From Rhodospirillales bacterium (GTDB taxonomy: Bacteria > Pseudomonadota > Alphaproteobacteria > Acetobacterales > Acetobacteraceae), in contig JAATGE010000340.1 of assembly GCA_015654825.1 (NCBI GenBank), positions 1-8,561 on the forward strand: a stretch of 8,561 nucleotides of DNA, given 5' to 3'. Positions 1-8,345 of the stretch are shown here, piece by piece; the first letter of the stretch is position 1, and each line of letters begins with the position of its first letter. The notes under the pieces are model-generated. The model was given only the letters and a program-made list of their open reading frames with translations, was not told the DNA's origin and did no database searches. A program made the translations under genes and the position numbers.

Positions 1-87
1 CGGCTACTGCCGTTGATCAAGCGTTTCGCCGCCGAACTCGAAAATCTGGCCCTCTTTGGAATGGTCTTTCCCACGAGCCCGAAATGA
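1..87 (+). CDS. 3' end of an unidentified gene (partial)
   Basis: The reading frame is open from the first base to TGA at 85-87 and encodes the last 28 residues of a protein, beginning RLLPLIKRFAAELENLALFG and ending MVFPTSPK. Its codons mostly end in G or C, like the neighbouring genes, which supports real coding. I do not recognise the family. Because glyS lies downstream, I compared it with the C-terminus of the alpha subunit GlyQ as I remember it and found no resemblance. The tail looks like a helix followed by a short polar end, with no domain motif. The gene would read in the same direction as vapB but is separated from it by 150 bp of hairpin-rich DNA, so it is probably a separate transcription unit. 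The open frame could still be chance over this short length. Confidence 0.45.
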   Translation, partial: RLLPLIKRFAAELENLALFGMVFPTSPK

Positions 88-97
88 GGGGAGTCTT

Positions 98-142
98 AAG
101 GCCTCAGGCCCCAGCGGGTCCAGGGCAGAGCCCTGGCCTTTC
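98..142 (+). repeat. GC-rich double-hairpin repeat, copy 1
   Basis: There are two adjacent hairpins. The first is GGCC-TCA-GGCC (100-110). The second has the 7-bp stem CCAGGGC (120-126), loop AGA, and GCCCTGG (130-136), followed by the tail GGCCTTTC. The same layout, with the same AGA loop and GGCCTTYC tail, recurs at 2967-3015 and, in the minus orientation, at 7418-7447. It lies between the upstream gene fragment and vapB and points toward vapB. Its role is unknown. It could act as a terminator or attenuator, or be a REP-like mobile palindrome. There is no T-run after the stems, so a classical Rho-independent terminator is not supported. Confidence 0.75.
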
Positions 143-165
143 GTCCTACCTCCCTTCCACTTTAA

Positions 166-182
166 GGGGGGTGACACCCCCC
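166..182 (+). other. Strong GC hairpin upstream of vapB
   Basis: This is a perfect inverted repeat: GGGGGGT (166-172), loop GAC, ACCCCCC (176-182). It follows copy 1 of the double-hairpin repeat by about 25 bp and ends 55 bp before the vapB start. It may be a third arm of the same repeat, although copies 2 and 3 lack it. It could also act as a leader or attenuator structure, or contribute to termination of the upstream gene. No T-run follows. Confidence 0.5.
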
Positions 183-237
183 GCCCGTCCCCGCTACGTC
201 TACCGCGCGAACCAAACTTTCTACCAACGGGCCACCC

Positions 238-468
238 ATGGCTTCCCAGTTGAACGTCAAGAGCGAGGACGGCTACCGCCTGGCCACCGAGCTCGCCGCC
301 CTGACCGGCGAGAGCCTGACCACCGCCGTCACCGAAGCCCTGCGCGAGCGCCTGGAGCGTGAGCAGCACGCCCGCGACCGCGCCCAAAGGCTGGCCCGCC
401 TCACCTCCCTCGCCGCCGAAATCCGCGCCAGCCTGCGTCCCGCTGCCCCCTTCGACGCCGCGCGATAG
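238..468 (+). CDS. vapB: VapB-family (PSK-type) antitoxin, short C-terminus
   Basis: This is a 76-residue protein resembling VapB antitoxins of the Rv0623/PSK transcription-factor-like family. Residues 1-40 contain the hallmark LAALTGESLTTAVTEALRER, which forms the DNA-binding and dimerisation segment that also represses the operon. A charged helix follows (residues 38-65), which would contact the toxin. As I recall, family members are usually a little over 80 residues and end in a segment resembling D-H-x-x-L-x-Y-D-E-x-G-L-P, which helps neutralise the toxin. Here the chain stops at FDAAR, so about 15 residues seem to be missing. The start is the ATG at 238. Its upstream sequence (CGGGCCACCC) is a poor Shine-Dalgarno, but no better in-frame start is seen. 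vapC begins 9 nt after the stop, the usual antitoxin-toxin order, and the two are probably cotranscribed. The family call is firm, but full antitoxin function is uncertain. Confidence 0.82.
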   Translation: MASQLNVKSEDGYRLATELAALTGESLTTAVTEALRERLEREQHARDRAQRLARLTSLAAEIRASLRPAAPFDAAR

Positions 469-477
469 GCCGCCCCC

Positions 478-876
478 ATGGTCGTCGACAGCTCCGCCCT
501 CCTGGCCATCCTGCTCGGCGCCCCCCAGGCCGAAACCCTGCTCGCGGCCCTCGTCGACGCCCCCCACCCGCGCATGAGCGTCGCCAACTGGCTCGAGGTC
601 GCGATGGTCATCGAGGAGCGCGGCGGCCGCCTCGCCAGCCTGCGCTTCGACGAGTTCCTCCGCGCCGCCGCGATCGAGCTGGCCCCCGTCGACGCCGCCC
701 AGGCGGAGGCCGCCCGCACCGCCTGGCGCTATTTCGGCCGCCACCGCCACAGCGCGCGGCTGAATTTCTCCGAATGTTTTTCCTACGCGCTCGCCAAGGG
801 CACCGGCGAGGCGCTGCTCTATTGCAGCGACGGATTTTCGCGTACCGACATCGAACCGGCCTTGAAGGAAAGCTGA
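478..876 (+). CDS. vapC: VapC-type PIN-domain ribonuclease toxin, altered acidic residues
   Basis: This is a 132-residue single-domain PIN protein. VapC toxins are Mg2+-dependent ribonucleases; known members cut initiator tRNA, other tRNAs or the sarcin-ricin loop. The N-terminal VVDSSALLAIL supplies Asp4, and the SVANWLEVAMV helix supplies Glu40. The C-terminal block LNFSECFSYALAKGTGEALL, followed by a segment ending FSRTDIEPAL, is characteristic of the VapC subfamily paired with PSK-type VapB. In the relatives I remember, this block reads GDCF and then G-(N/D)-D-F. Here the third acid is Glu99 instead of Asp, and the fourth motif reads CSDGF, leaving Asp118 but Gly119 at the more conserved Asp position. 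Activity may be reduced or lost. There is no clear Shine-Dalgarno before the ATG, so translation probably depends on vapB. The 3' end contains the ribosome-binding site of glyS. Confidence 0.87.
   Translation: MVVDSSALLAILLGAPQAETLLAALVDAPHPRMSVANWLEVAMVIEERGGRLASLRFDEFLRAAAIELAPVDAAQAEAARTAWRYFGRHRHSARLNFSECFSYALAKGTGEALLYCSDGFSRTDIEPALKES
865..870 (+). promoter_or_regulatory. glyS Shine-Dalgarno inside vapC
   Basis: AAGGAA lies 9 nt before the glyS ATG and within the last codons of vapC. It supports the ATG at 880 as the glyS start. It also means glyS translation initiates on an mRNA that overlaps the toxin coding region, consistent with vapC-glyS cotranscription or translational coupling. 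Confidence 0.65.
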
Positions 877-879
877 ACC

Positions 880-2949
880 ATGCCGGCGTTTTTCTGCGAG
901 CTGTTTTCCGAGGAAATTCCCGCCCGCATGCAGGCGCGTGCCGCGGAGGATTTTGCCCGCCTGCTCGCCGAGGCCCTGGCGGCGCTCTCGCCGGCCCGCA
1001 TCCGCGCCTTCGCCGGCCCGCGGCGCATTGCCGTCGAAGCGGAGCTCGCGGCCGAGGTGCCCGCGACCAGCGTCAGCGAGCGCGGCCCGCGCATCACCGC
1101 CCCGGCGCAGGCGCTGGCTGGCTTTTTGCGCAAGCACGCGGCCACGCAACAGGATTTGCGGCAGGAAGGCGATTTCTGGGTGCTGCACAAGGCCAGCGAC
1201 CCCGTTTCCGCATCGCAACTGATCGCCACGTCGCTGCCGGCGCTGCTGCGCCGCTTTCCGTGGCCGAAATCGATGCGCTGGGGCGGCACCAGCGCCTTCA
1301 CCTGGGTGCGCCCGCTGCGCCGCATCTGCTGCGTGCTCGATGGCGCCGCGGTACCCTTCACGCTAGCCGCGGGCGAGGATGACGGCCACGGCCTGGTCGC
1401 CGGCAACCTGGCGGAAGGCCACCGCTTTCTCGCGCCCGGCCCGTTCCCGGTGCGCGATGCCGAAGACTGGCAGCAGCAATTGCGCGATCGTTTCGTTATC
1501 GCCGCCGCCGCGGAACGCGAAACAGTGATCGCGTCCGCCATTCTCGAACGCGCCGCGGAAGCCCAGGTCTCCGTCGTGGAAAACCCCGGCCTGCTCAGCG
1601 AAGTCGCCGGCCTCGTCGAATGGCCGGTAGCGCTGCGCGGCCGCATCGACGCCGTCTTCATGGACCTGCCGCCGGAAGTGATGCAGGTCTCCATGCGCGT
1701 CAACCAGCGCTATTTCGCCACGCGCACAGCGGAAGGCGCCGCCGCGCCCTATTTCATTTTTGTCGCGAACGTCACCGCCCCGGACGGCGGCGCCGCGATC
1801 GTCGCCGGCAACGAGCGTGTGCTGCGCGCGCGTTTTTCCGACGCGCGGCATTTCTGGGACCTCGATCGCCGCACCCGCCTGGCCGATCGCGTCGCCGCCC
1901 TGGACGGCGTAACGTTCCAGGCGGCGCTAGGCAGCCAGGGCGCGCGCGCGCGCCGGCTATCGAGCCTGGCCGCGGATCTGGCGCCCTACGCCGGCGCCGA
2001 CCCGCACCTCGCGTCACGCGCGGCGCGGCTCGCCAAGGCGGATCTCACCACCGGCATGGTCGGCGAGTTCCCCGAATTGCAGGGCGTCATGGGCGGCTAT
2101 TACGCGCGCCATGACGGCGAGCCCGAAGCCGTCGCCGACGCCGTGCGCGACCATTATCTGCCAAAGGGCCCCGGCGACGCGGTACCCACCGCGCCGGTCA
2201 GCATCGCCGCCGCGCTGGCCGACAAGATCGACCAGTTGGCCGCATTCTTCGCGATCGGCGAAAAGCCCTCCGGCTCCGGCGATCCGTACGCGCTGCGCCG
2301 CGCGGCGCTCGGCGTCATTCGCATCGTGCGCGAGAACGGCCTCAGGCTGCCGTTGCGCCAGGTTCTGTCGGCGGCAGCGGCGCTTGTTGCCGAAGCGGTA
2401 CCGTCTGCCGCCGCCTCCGAAAAAGTAGCAAGCGAGGTGCTCGATTTCGTGGCCGAGCGCCTGCGGGTTCAATTACGCGCCGAGGGCGCCAGGCACGACG
2501 TCCTGGCCGCGGTTTTTTCCGCCGGCAACGACGACGATCTGGTGCGCCTGCTGGCGCGCAGCACCGCGGTCGCGGCGCTGCTGGGCACCGAGGACGGCGT
2601 AAACCTGCTGGCCGCGTACAAGCGCGCGGCGAATATTTTGCGCATCGAGGAGCGCCGCGACGGTCCGCACGACGGTCCAATCGACATCGCAACGCTGACC
2701 CAGCAGGAGGAAATCGCCCTGCACGCTGCGCTGGCCCATGCCGCCGCCGCGCAACGCCTGCTGGCGGAAGAGCGTTTCGCCGATGCGATGACAGTCCTCG
2801 CCGCCCTGCGTGGCCCATTGGACGCATTCTTCGACCGAGTAACCGTAAACGCCAACGAACCACCCGTGCGCCTGAACCGCCTGCGCCTACTGGCCGCCCT
2901 GCGCGGCGCCATGAACCGTGTGGCCGATTTCTCAGCCATAGAATCCTGA
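880..2949 (+). CDS. glyS: Glycyl-tRNA synthetase beta subunit
   Basis: This 689-residue protein is the beta subunit of the bacterial alpha2beta2-type glycyl-tRNA synthetase, which charges tRNA-Gly in the cytoplasm. The beta chain recognises the tRNA, while the catalytic alpha subunit (GlyQ) is not in this window. Supporting motifs, in order: N-terminal ELFSEEIPARMQARAAEDFA; WPKSMRWG and WVRPLRRICCVLDG near residues 127-155; NPGLLSEVAGLVEWP and MQVSMRVNQRYFATR; NERVLRARFSDARHFW from residue 311; GEFPELQGVMGGYYARHDGE from residue 395; the HD-like segment LADKIDQLAAFFAIGEKPSG with DPYALRRAALG; and the C-terminal DALR-like anticodon-binding region with AYKRAANILRIEE (about 579-591) and NEPPVRLNRLRLLAALRGAM. 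The length is normal for the family and no motif is broken. It starts 3 nt after vapC, and ppdK follows 82 bp downstream. In many bacteria glyQ lies immediately upstream, whereas here a toxin-antitoxin pair does. Confidence 0.97.
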   Translation: MPAFFCELFSEEIPARMQARAAEDFARLLAEALAALSPARIRAFAGPRRIAVEAELAAEVPATSVSERGPRITAPAQALAGFLRKHAATQQDLRQEGDFWVLHKASDPVSASQLIATSLPALLRRFPWPKSMRWGGTSAFTWVRPLRRICCVLDGAAVPFTLAAGEDDGHGLVAGNLAEGHRFLAPGPFPVRDAEDWQQQLRDRFVIAAAAERETVIASAILERAAEAQVSVVENPGLLSEVAGLVEWPVALRGRIDAVFMDLPPEVMQVSMRVNQRYFATRTAEGAAAPYFIFVANVTAPDGGAAIVAGNERVLRARFSDARHFWDLDRRTRLADRVAALDGVTFQAALGSQGARARRLSSLAADLAPYAGADPHLASRAARLAKADLTTGMVGEFPELQGVMGGYYARHDGEPEAVADAVRDHYLPKGPGDAVPTAPVSIAAALADKIDQLAAFFAIGEKPSGSGDPYALRRAALGVIRIVRENGLRLPLRQVLSAAAALVAEAVPSAAASEKVASEVLDFVAERLRVQLRAEGARHDVLAAVFSAGNDDDLVRLLARSTAVAALLGTEDGVNLLAAYKRAANILRIEERRDGPHDGPIDIATLTQQEEIALHAALAHAAAAQRLLAEERFADAMTVLAALRGPLDAFFDRVTVNANEPPVRLNRLRLLAALRGAMNRVADFSAIES

Positions 2950-2966
2950 CTTAATGAACGGGGTCC

Positions 2967-3015
2967 GGGGCCTACTGGCCCCGGCGGGGTCCAGGGGCAG
3001 AGCCCCTGGCCTTCC
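2967..3015 (+). repeat. GC-rich double-hairpin repeat, copy 2
   Basis: Two perfect hairpins sit back to back. The first is GGGGCC-TACT-GGCCCC (2967-2982). The second has an 8-bp stem, CCAGGGGC (2991-2998), loop AGA, GCCCCTGG (3002-3009), followed by the tail CTTCC. This is the best formed of the three copies. It fills most of the 82-bp gap between glyS and ppdK, ending 5 bp before the ppdK Shine-Dalgarno. The position suits an intercistronic mRNA-stabilising or attenuating structure between cotranscribed genes, but that is inference. No T-run follows the stems. Confidence 0.8.
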
Positions 3016-3020
3016 TAACT

Positions 3021-3025
3021 GGAGG
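3021..3025 (+). promoter_or_regulatory. ppdK Shine-Dalgarno
   Basis: GGAGG lies 6 nt before the ATG at 3032. It is the strongest ribosome-binding site in the window and fixes the ppdK start. Confidence 0.8.
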
Positions 3026-3031
3026 TAGCCA

Positions 3032-5701
<2,670 letters not shown>

Positions 5702-5763
5702 AGGATAGCGGCCCATGCAGCAACGCGACGTGCCCTCAGGTGGCATCCTCGCACAAGCAAAAG

Positions 5764-5850
5764 TTAACAAAAGTTTTTGCTTCTTTTTTCAAAAAGAAGT
5801 GTTCTTTTTTGAAAAAAAGAACCAAAAAACTTTTGTTAATTTGGCCTTTC
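5764..5850. repeat. A/T-rich nested-hairpin repeat, copy 1 (convergent gap)
   Basis: A perfect 15-bp outer inverted repeat, TTAACAAAAGTTTTT (5764-5778) with AAAAACTTTTGTTAA (5825-5839), encloses two internal hairpins. These are CTTCTTTTT/AAAAAGAAG (5780-5788 with 5791-5799) and GTTCTTTTTT/AAAAAAGAAC (5801-5810 with 5813-5822). Folded, this would make a three-way junction on either strand. The tail TTTGGCCTTTC follows. A second copy lies at 7505-7601 in the same orientation. It sits between the convergent ends of ppdK and ppx, where a bidirectional terminator would be expected. That role is possible but not shown, because the stems are A/T-rich rather than the usual GC stem plus T-run. The local base composition contrasts sharply with the flanking DNA. 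Confidence 0.85.
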
Positions 5851-5864
5851 TTTTGTAACTACCC

Positions 5865-7385
5865 TTATGTCAACCCAAACTCGCCGCCGGGCCCCACCGT
5901 CACGTGCGTCGACGCCTCCAGCCCCGCCGCCTGCGCCAGGCGATCCAACCGACGCGTGACACTATCCCCGGCAAACACCCCACTGCCCTCCTGCAGCACC
6001 AGAGTCAGCCGCCCCTGCCCGCGCAACAACCGTGTGCCCGCCAGCAACTCCGCCGTCCCGCCCGACAAAGTGTAGGCCAGCCGCAATCCTGTCCCCAGGA
6101 TCTCCGCCCGCCGCAGACTGGCAAAATCCAGCAGCATCCGCGCGGTGTCCAGAAATCCCATATCCGGCTCGGCCTCGTATCGTAACGCCAGCGTCAGCGC
6201 CAGGAACGCCCGCGCATGATGGTCCAGCGCCACCCCCGGCGCCCGCAGCACCCGGAAAAACGCCTGCTGCGCCCGATATTCCGGATGATCGTGGCTGCCG
6301 ATATCGGAAAGCCAGCACGCCGCCTCCCGCAGCCGCACCGCCTCGGGCGACTCGTCGGAAAACAGCGGCGCCGTCCACTCGAACAGCGCCGGCGGCAATG
6401 AAGGGCTGCGCCCATACCGCAACGCCATTTCCTGCCCTGCCGCCAGCAGCGGCGCCTCCGCCCGCACCGCCTCGGGCACCAGCTCCATGAACCAGCCCTC
6501 GCGCAGCCCGTTCGCGGAAAACACCACCCGCCGCGCCCCGGTCGCCCGCAACAGCCGCCGCAGCACCACCGCCGCGAACGGCATATCATCGACCCGCCGA
6601 CGCGAAATGCCCGGCATCCGCTCCAGCGCCCGCCGGTTGGCGCTGCCGATCACGCCCGAAAGATCGCGCGCCTCCTCACGGTCCAGCGTGTAGTGGTGCA
6701 CAATCGCCAGCGGATACCCGGTCTGCTCCATGTGGATGCGGGCCAGCGCGCGCCACGCGCCGCCCACCAGGTAAAGATCCCGCCCGATCCCCTCGCTGAG
6801 CCACGGCACGCTCTCCAGCGCCTCCTCGGCAATGGCCCGCGCCCGCACCGGATCGCCCCCGGCGCTATCCGAAAGCCGCAGCACCCCGAGCGGCAAAGTC
6901 CGCGCCGCGCGCACCTCGCCGGCCACCAGCTGCACCAGCTCCATGGAGCCGCCACCGATATCCGCCAGAATCCCGTCCGCCGCCGGAATACCGCACAGCA
7001 GCCCGGCCGCGGAGTAATGCGCCTCCTGCTCCCCGGTCAGCACGCGCACCCCAACGCCGGGCAGCGCCGCCCCCACCTGGCGCACGAACGCCGGCCCATT
7101 GGCCGCGTCGCGCACCGCCGCCGTCGCCAGGATATCGAACGGATCGGCGTGCATGGCGCGCGCCAGCGCATGGTAGCGCCGCAGCACGGTCAACGCCTGC
7201 TCCACGCCATCGTCGTTGAGCCGCCCGGTCTGGTGCAGTCCGCGCCCCAGCCGCAGCACGGCTTTTTCATTGAAAATGGCGGTCGGATTGCGGCCGCGCC
7301 CCTCGAACACGACCAGGCGCACGGAGTTCGACCCGAGGTCCACCACGGCGGCACGCGGAGGCTCGGCAAGGGAGAGCGGCGACAT
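5865..7385 (-). CDS. ppx: Exopolyphosphatase / GppA-family phosphatase
   Basis: This 506-residue protein belongs to the Ppx/GppA family in the ASKHA fold, which removes terminal phosphate from inorganic polyphosphate and/or converts pppGpp to ppGpp. The phosphate-1 motif is VVDLGSNSVRL (Asp16, Ser19, Asn20, Ser21, Arg23). The ATAAVRDA segment is at 87-94. GEQEAHYSAAG contains Glu121, the position of the catalytic Glu in E. coli PPX as I recall. The phosphate-2 motif ADIGGGSMELVQL is at 141-153, and GGAWRALA is further on. The C-terminal helical, HD-like half contains DIGSHDHPEYRAQQAF and DHHARAFLALTLALRYEAE. The length fits alphaproteobacterial members. The start is ATG at 7385, with AGGAGA (7398-7393) 7 nt upstream. 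A longer frame reaches 7505, but its extra 40 residues are Arg-rich, are encoded by repeat DNA and precede the normal N-terminus. It is convergent with ppdK. No ppk is adjacent, so the choice between Ppx and GppA activity cannot be settled here. Confidence 0.95.
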   Translation of the reverse strand: MSPLSLAEPPRAAVVDLGSNSVRLVVFEGRGRNPTAIFNEKAVLRLGRGLHQTGRLNDDGVEQALTVLRRYHALARAMHADPFDILATAAVRDAANGPAFVRQVGAALPGVGVRVLTGEQEAHYSAAGLLCGIPAADGILADIGGGSMELVQLVAGEVRAARTLPLGVLRLSDSAGGDPVRARAIAEEALESVPWLSEGIGRDLYLVGGAWRALARIHMEQTGYPLAIVHHYTLDREEARDLSGVIGSANRRALERMPGISRRRVDDMPFAAVVLRRLLRATGARRVVFSANGLREGWFMELVPEAVRAEAPLLAAGQEMALRYGRSPSLPPALFEWTAPLFSDESPEAVRLREAACWLSDIGSHDHPEYRAQQAFFRVLRAPGVALDHHARAFLALTLALRYEAEPDMGFLDTARMLLDFASLRRAEILGTGLRLAYTLSGGTAELLAGTRLLRGQGRLTLVLQEGSGVFAGDSVTRRLDRLAQAAGLEASTHVTVGPGGEFGLT

Positions 7386-7392
7386 CGGCGTC

Positions 7393-7398
7393 TCTCCT
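7393..7398 (-). promoter_or_regulatory. ppx Shine-Dalgarno
   Basis: On the minus strand this reads AGGAGA, 7 nt before the ATG at 7385. It decides the ppx start in favour of the 506-residue product over the longer upstream extension. Confidence 0.7.
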
Positions 7399-7417
7399 AG
7401 GCAGCGCGGCGCGCTAA

Positions 7418-7447
7418 GGGAAGGCCAGGGGGCTCTGCCCCCGAGGC
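7418..7447 (-). repeat. GC-rich double-hairpin repeat, copy 3 (one hairpin retained)
   Basis: Read on the minus strand, this has a 6-bp stem with an AGA loop, GGGGGC-AGA-GCCCCC, followed by TGGCCTTCCC. That matches the second hairpin and tail of the copies at 98-142 and 2967-3015. The first hairpin of the pair is absent. It lies in the ppx leader, about 20 nt before the Shine-Dalgarno. Relative to the gene it precedes, it has the same orientation as the other two copies. Confidence 0.65.
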
Positions 7448-7504
7448 AATCGCATTTGAAAACCGCCAGCGCCCGCTCCAGCCGACGTCGGCGAACAAGG
7501 AACA

Positions 7505-7601
7505 ATTAACAAAAGTTTTTGCTTCTTTTTTCAAAAAGAAGCGCTTTTTCTTGTTCTTTTTTGAAAAAAATAACCAAAACACTTTTGTTAATTTGGCTTT
7601 C
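7505..7601. repeat. A/T-rich nested-hairpin repeat, copy 2 (divergent gap)
   Basis: The outer arms ATTAACAAAAGT (7505-7516) and ACTTTTGTTAAT (7581-7592) form a perfect 12-bp stem. Inside are a perfect 10-bp hairpin, GCTTCTTTTT/AAAAAGAAGC (7521-7530 with 7533-7542), and a second hairpin, GTTCTTTTTT with AAAAAATAAC (7553-7562 with 7565-7574), containing one mismatch. Compared with copy 1, about 11 extra bases (near 7542-7552) separate the two inner hairpins. The tail is TTTGGCTTTC. It lies between the divergent ppx and SDR genes, so termination cannot be its only role. It is a direct repeat of copy 1 about 1.7 kb away, with ppx between them. Confidence 0.85.
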
Positions 7602-7650
7602 GTTTCCGGTCCTCCCACCGGCCGCATTCCTGTATGACGCGCGGAAACAC

Positions 7651-7654
7651 GGAG
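7651..7654 (+). promoter_or_regulatory. SDR gene Shine-Dalgarno
   Basis: GGAG lies 7 nt before the ATG at 7662 and supports that start. Confidence 0.55.
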
Positions 7655-7661
7655 CAGCAGC

Positions 7662-8318
7662 ATGAGCGGAACTTGCGTCATTATCGGCATGGGCCCGGGT
7701 GTCAGCCTCGCGCTGGCGGAGCGCTTCGGCAGCGCCGGCTACGCCATCGGCATGGTAGCGCGCCAGGAGGCCGCCTTGCTCGCCGCCGAAGCCCGCCTCG
7801 GCGTCGAGGGCATCACCGCCAAGGGCGCCCCGGCCGACACCGCCGACGAAGCCGAACTGCGCGGCGCGATCACCGCCCTGGAAGACGCGCTCGGCCCCAT
7901 CGAAGTGCTGATCTACAACGCCGCCGCCATGCACCCCGGCCTGCCGAGCCAGACCACGGCCGAGCAAGCGATCGCCGACTTCCGCGTCAACGTCGTCGGC
8001 GCGCTAATCGCGGCACAGGCGGTAGCCCCCACGATGATCGCGGCCGGCCGCGGCTCGATCCTGCTCACCGGCGGCGGCTTCGCGTTGCAGCCCAGCGCCC
8101 AGTTCGCCAGCCTGGGCATCGGCAAGGCCGCCATCCGCAGCCTCGCCTTCACGCTCGCGGAAGAACTCGCCCCCGCCGGCATCCGCGTCGGCACCGTAAC
8201 GATTTGCGGCATGGTCCGCAGAGACACCCCGTACAACCCCGCCGCCATCGCCGACGCCTTCTTCACCCTGCACCAGCAGCGCGCCACCGACCCCGTCGAA
8301 TACGTATTCCAGGCCTAG
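7662..8318 (+). CDS. Atypical short-chain dehydrogenase/reductase (SDR) lacking the catalytic Tyr
   Basis: This is a 218-residue Rossmann-fold protein. The N-terminus CVIIGMGPGVSLALAERFG is a glycine-rich NAD(P)-binding loop (G9-M-G-P-G13-V-S). VARQEA follows the second beta strand, where adenosine-ribose specificity is set. VLIYNAA (Asn86) and FRVNVVGAL (Asn110) are standard SDR landmarks. The active-site segment is TGGGFALQPSAQFASLGIGK: Lys155 is present, but Leu151 replaces the Tyr of YxxxK and glycine occupies the usual Ser position near 138. I recall related bacterial SDRs with a similar ASL-x-x-GK pattern, so this may be a subfamily trait, but ordinary carbonyl reduction is doubtful. 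The substrate is unknown. The start is supported by GGAG (7651-7654) 7 nt upstream of ATG. It is transcribed divergently from ppx, with the A/T-rich repeat in between. No terminator is seen after it. Confidence 0.88.
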   Translation: MSGTCVIIGMGPGVSLALAERFGSAGYAIGMVARQEAALLAAEARLGVEGITAKGAPADTADEAELRGAITALEDALGPIEVLIYNAAAMHPGLPSQTTAEQAIADFRVNVVGALIAAQAVAPTMIAAGRGSILLTGGGFALQPSAQFASLGIGKAAIRSLAFTLAEELAPAGIRVGTVTICGMVRRDTPYNPAAIADAFFTLHQQRATDPVEYVFQA

Positions 8319-8345
8319 CCCGATGTCCCGCAAAGCGGCGAAACG

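Noticed and set aside
1..87. C-terminus of GlyQ, expected upstream of glyS
   Set aside because: The 28 residues do not resemble the GlyQ C-terminus as I remember it.
4..1218. Long open frame on the minus strand opposite vapBC and the start of glyS
   Set aside because: It is antisense to well-identified genes, has low-complexity Gly/Ala/Arg-rich sequence and no recognisable motif. Such frames are usual opposite GC-rich coding DNA.
7481..7492. Perfect 12-bp palindrome GCCGACGTCGGC upstream of ppx
   Set aside because: A perfect 6+6 palindrome is expected about twice by chance in a window of this size, more often in GC-rich DNA. No second site or promoter element is linked to it.
7386..7505. 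N-terminal extension of ppx starting at 7505
   Set aside because: The 40 extra residues run through a GC hairpin repeat, start at the edge of the A/T repeat and lack a Shine-Dalgarno. The internal ATG at 7385 has AGGAGA and gives the normal family N-terminus.
5764..7601. Composite transposon made of two A/T-rich repeats around ppx
   Set aside because: The repeats encode no transposase, no target-site duplication was seen, and the gene between them is a housekeeping gene. The two copies are better treated as dispersed repeats.
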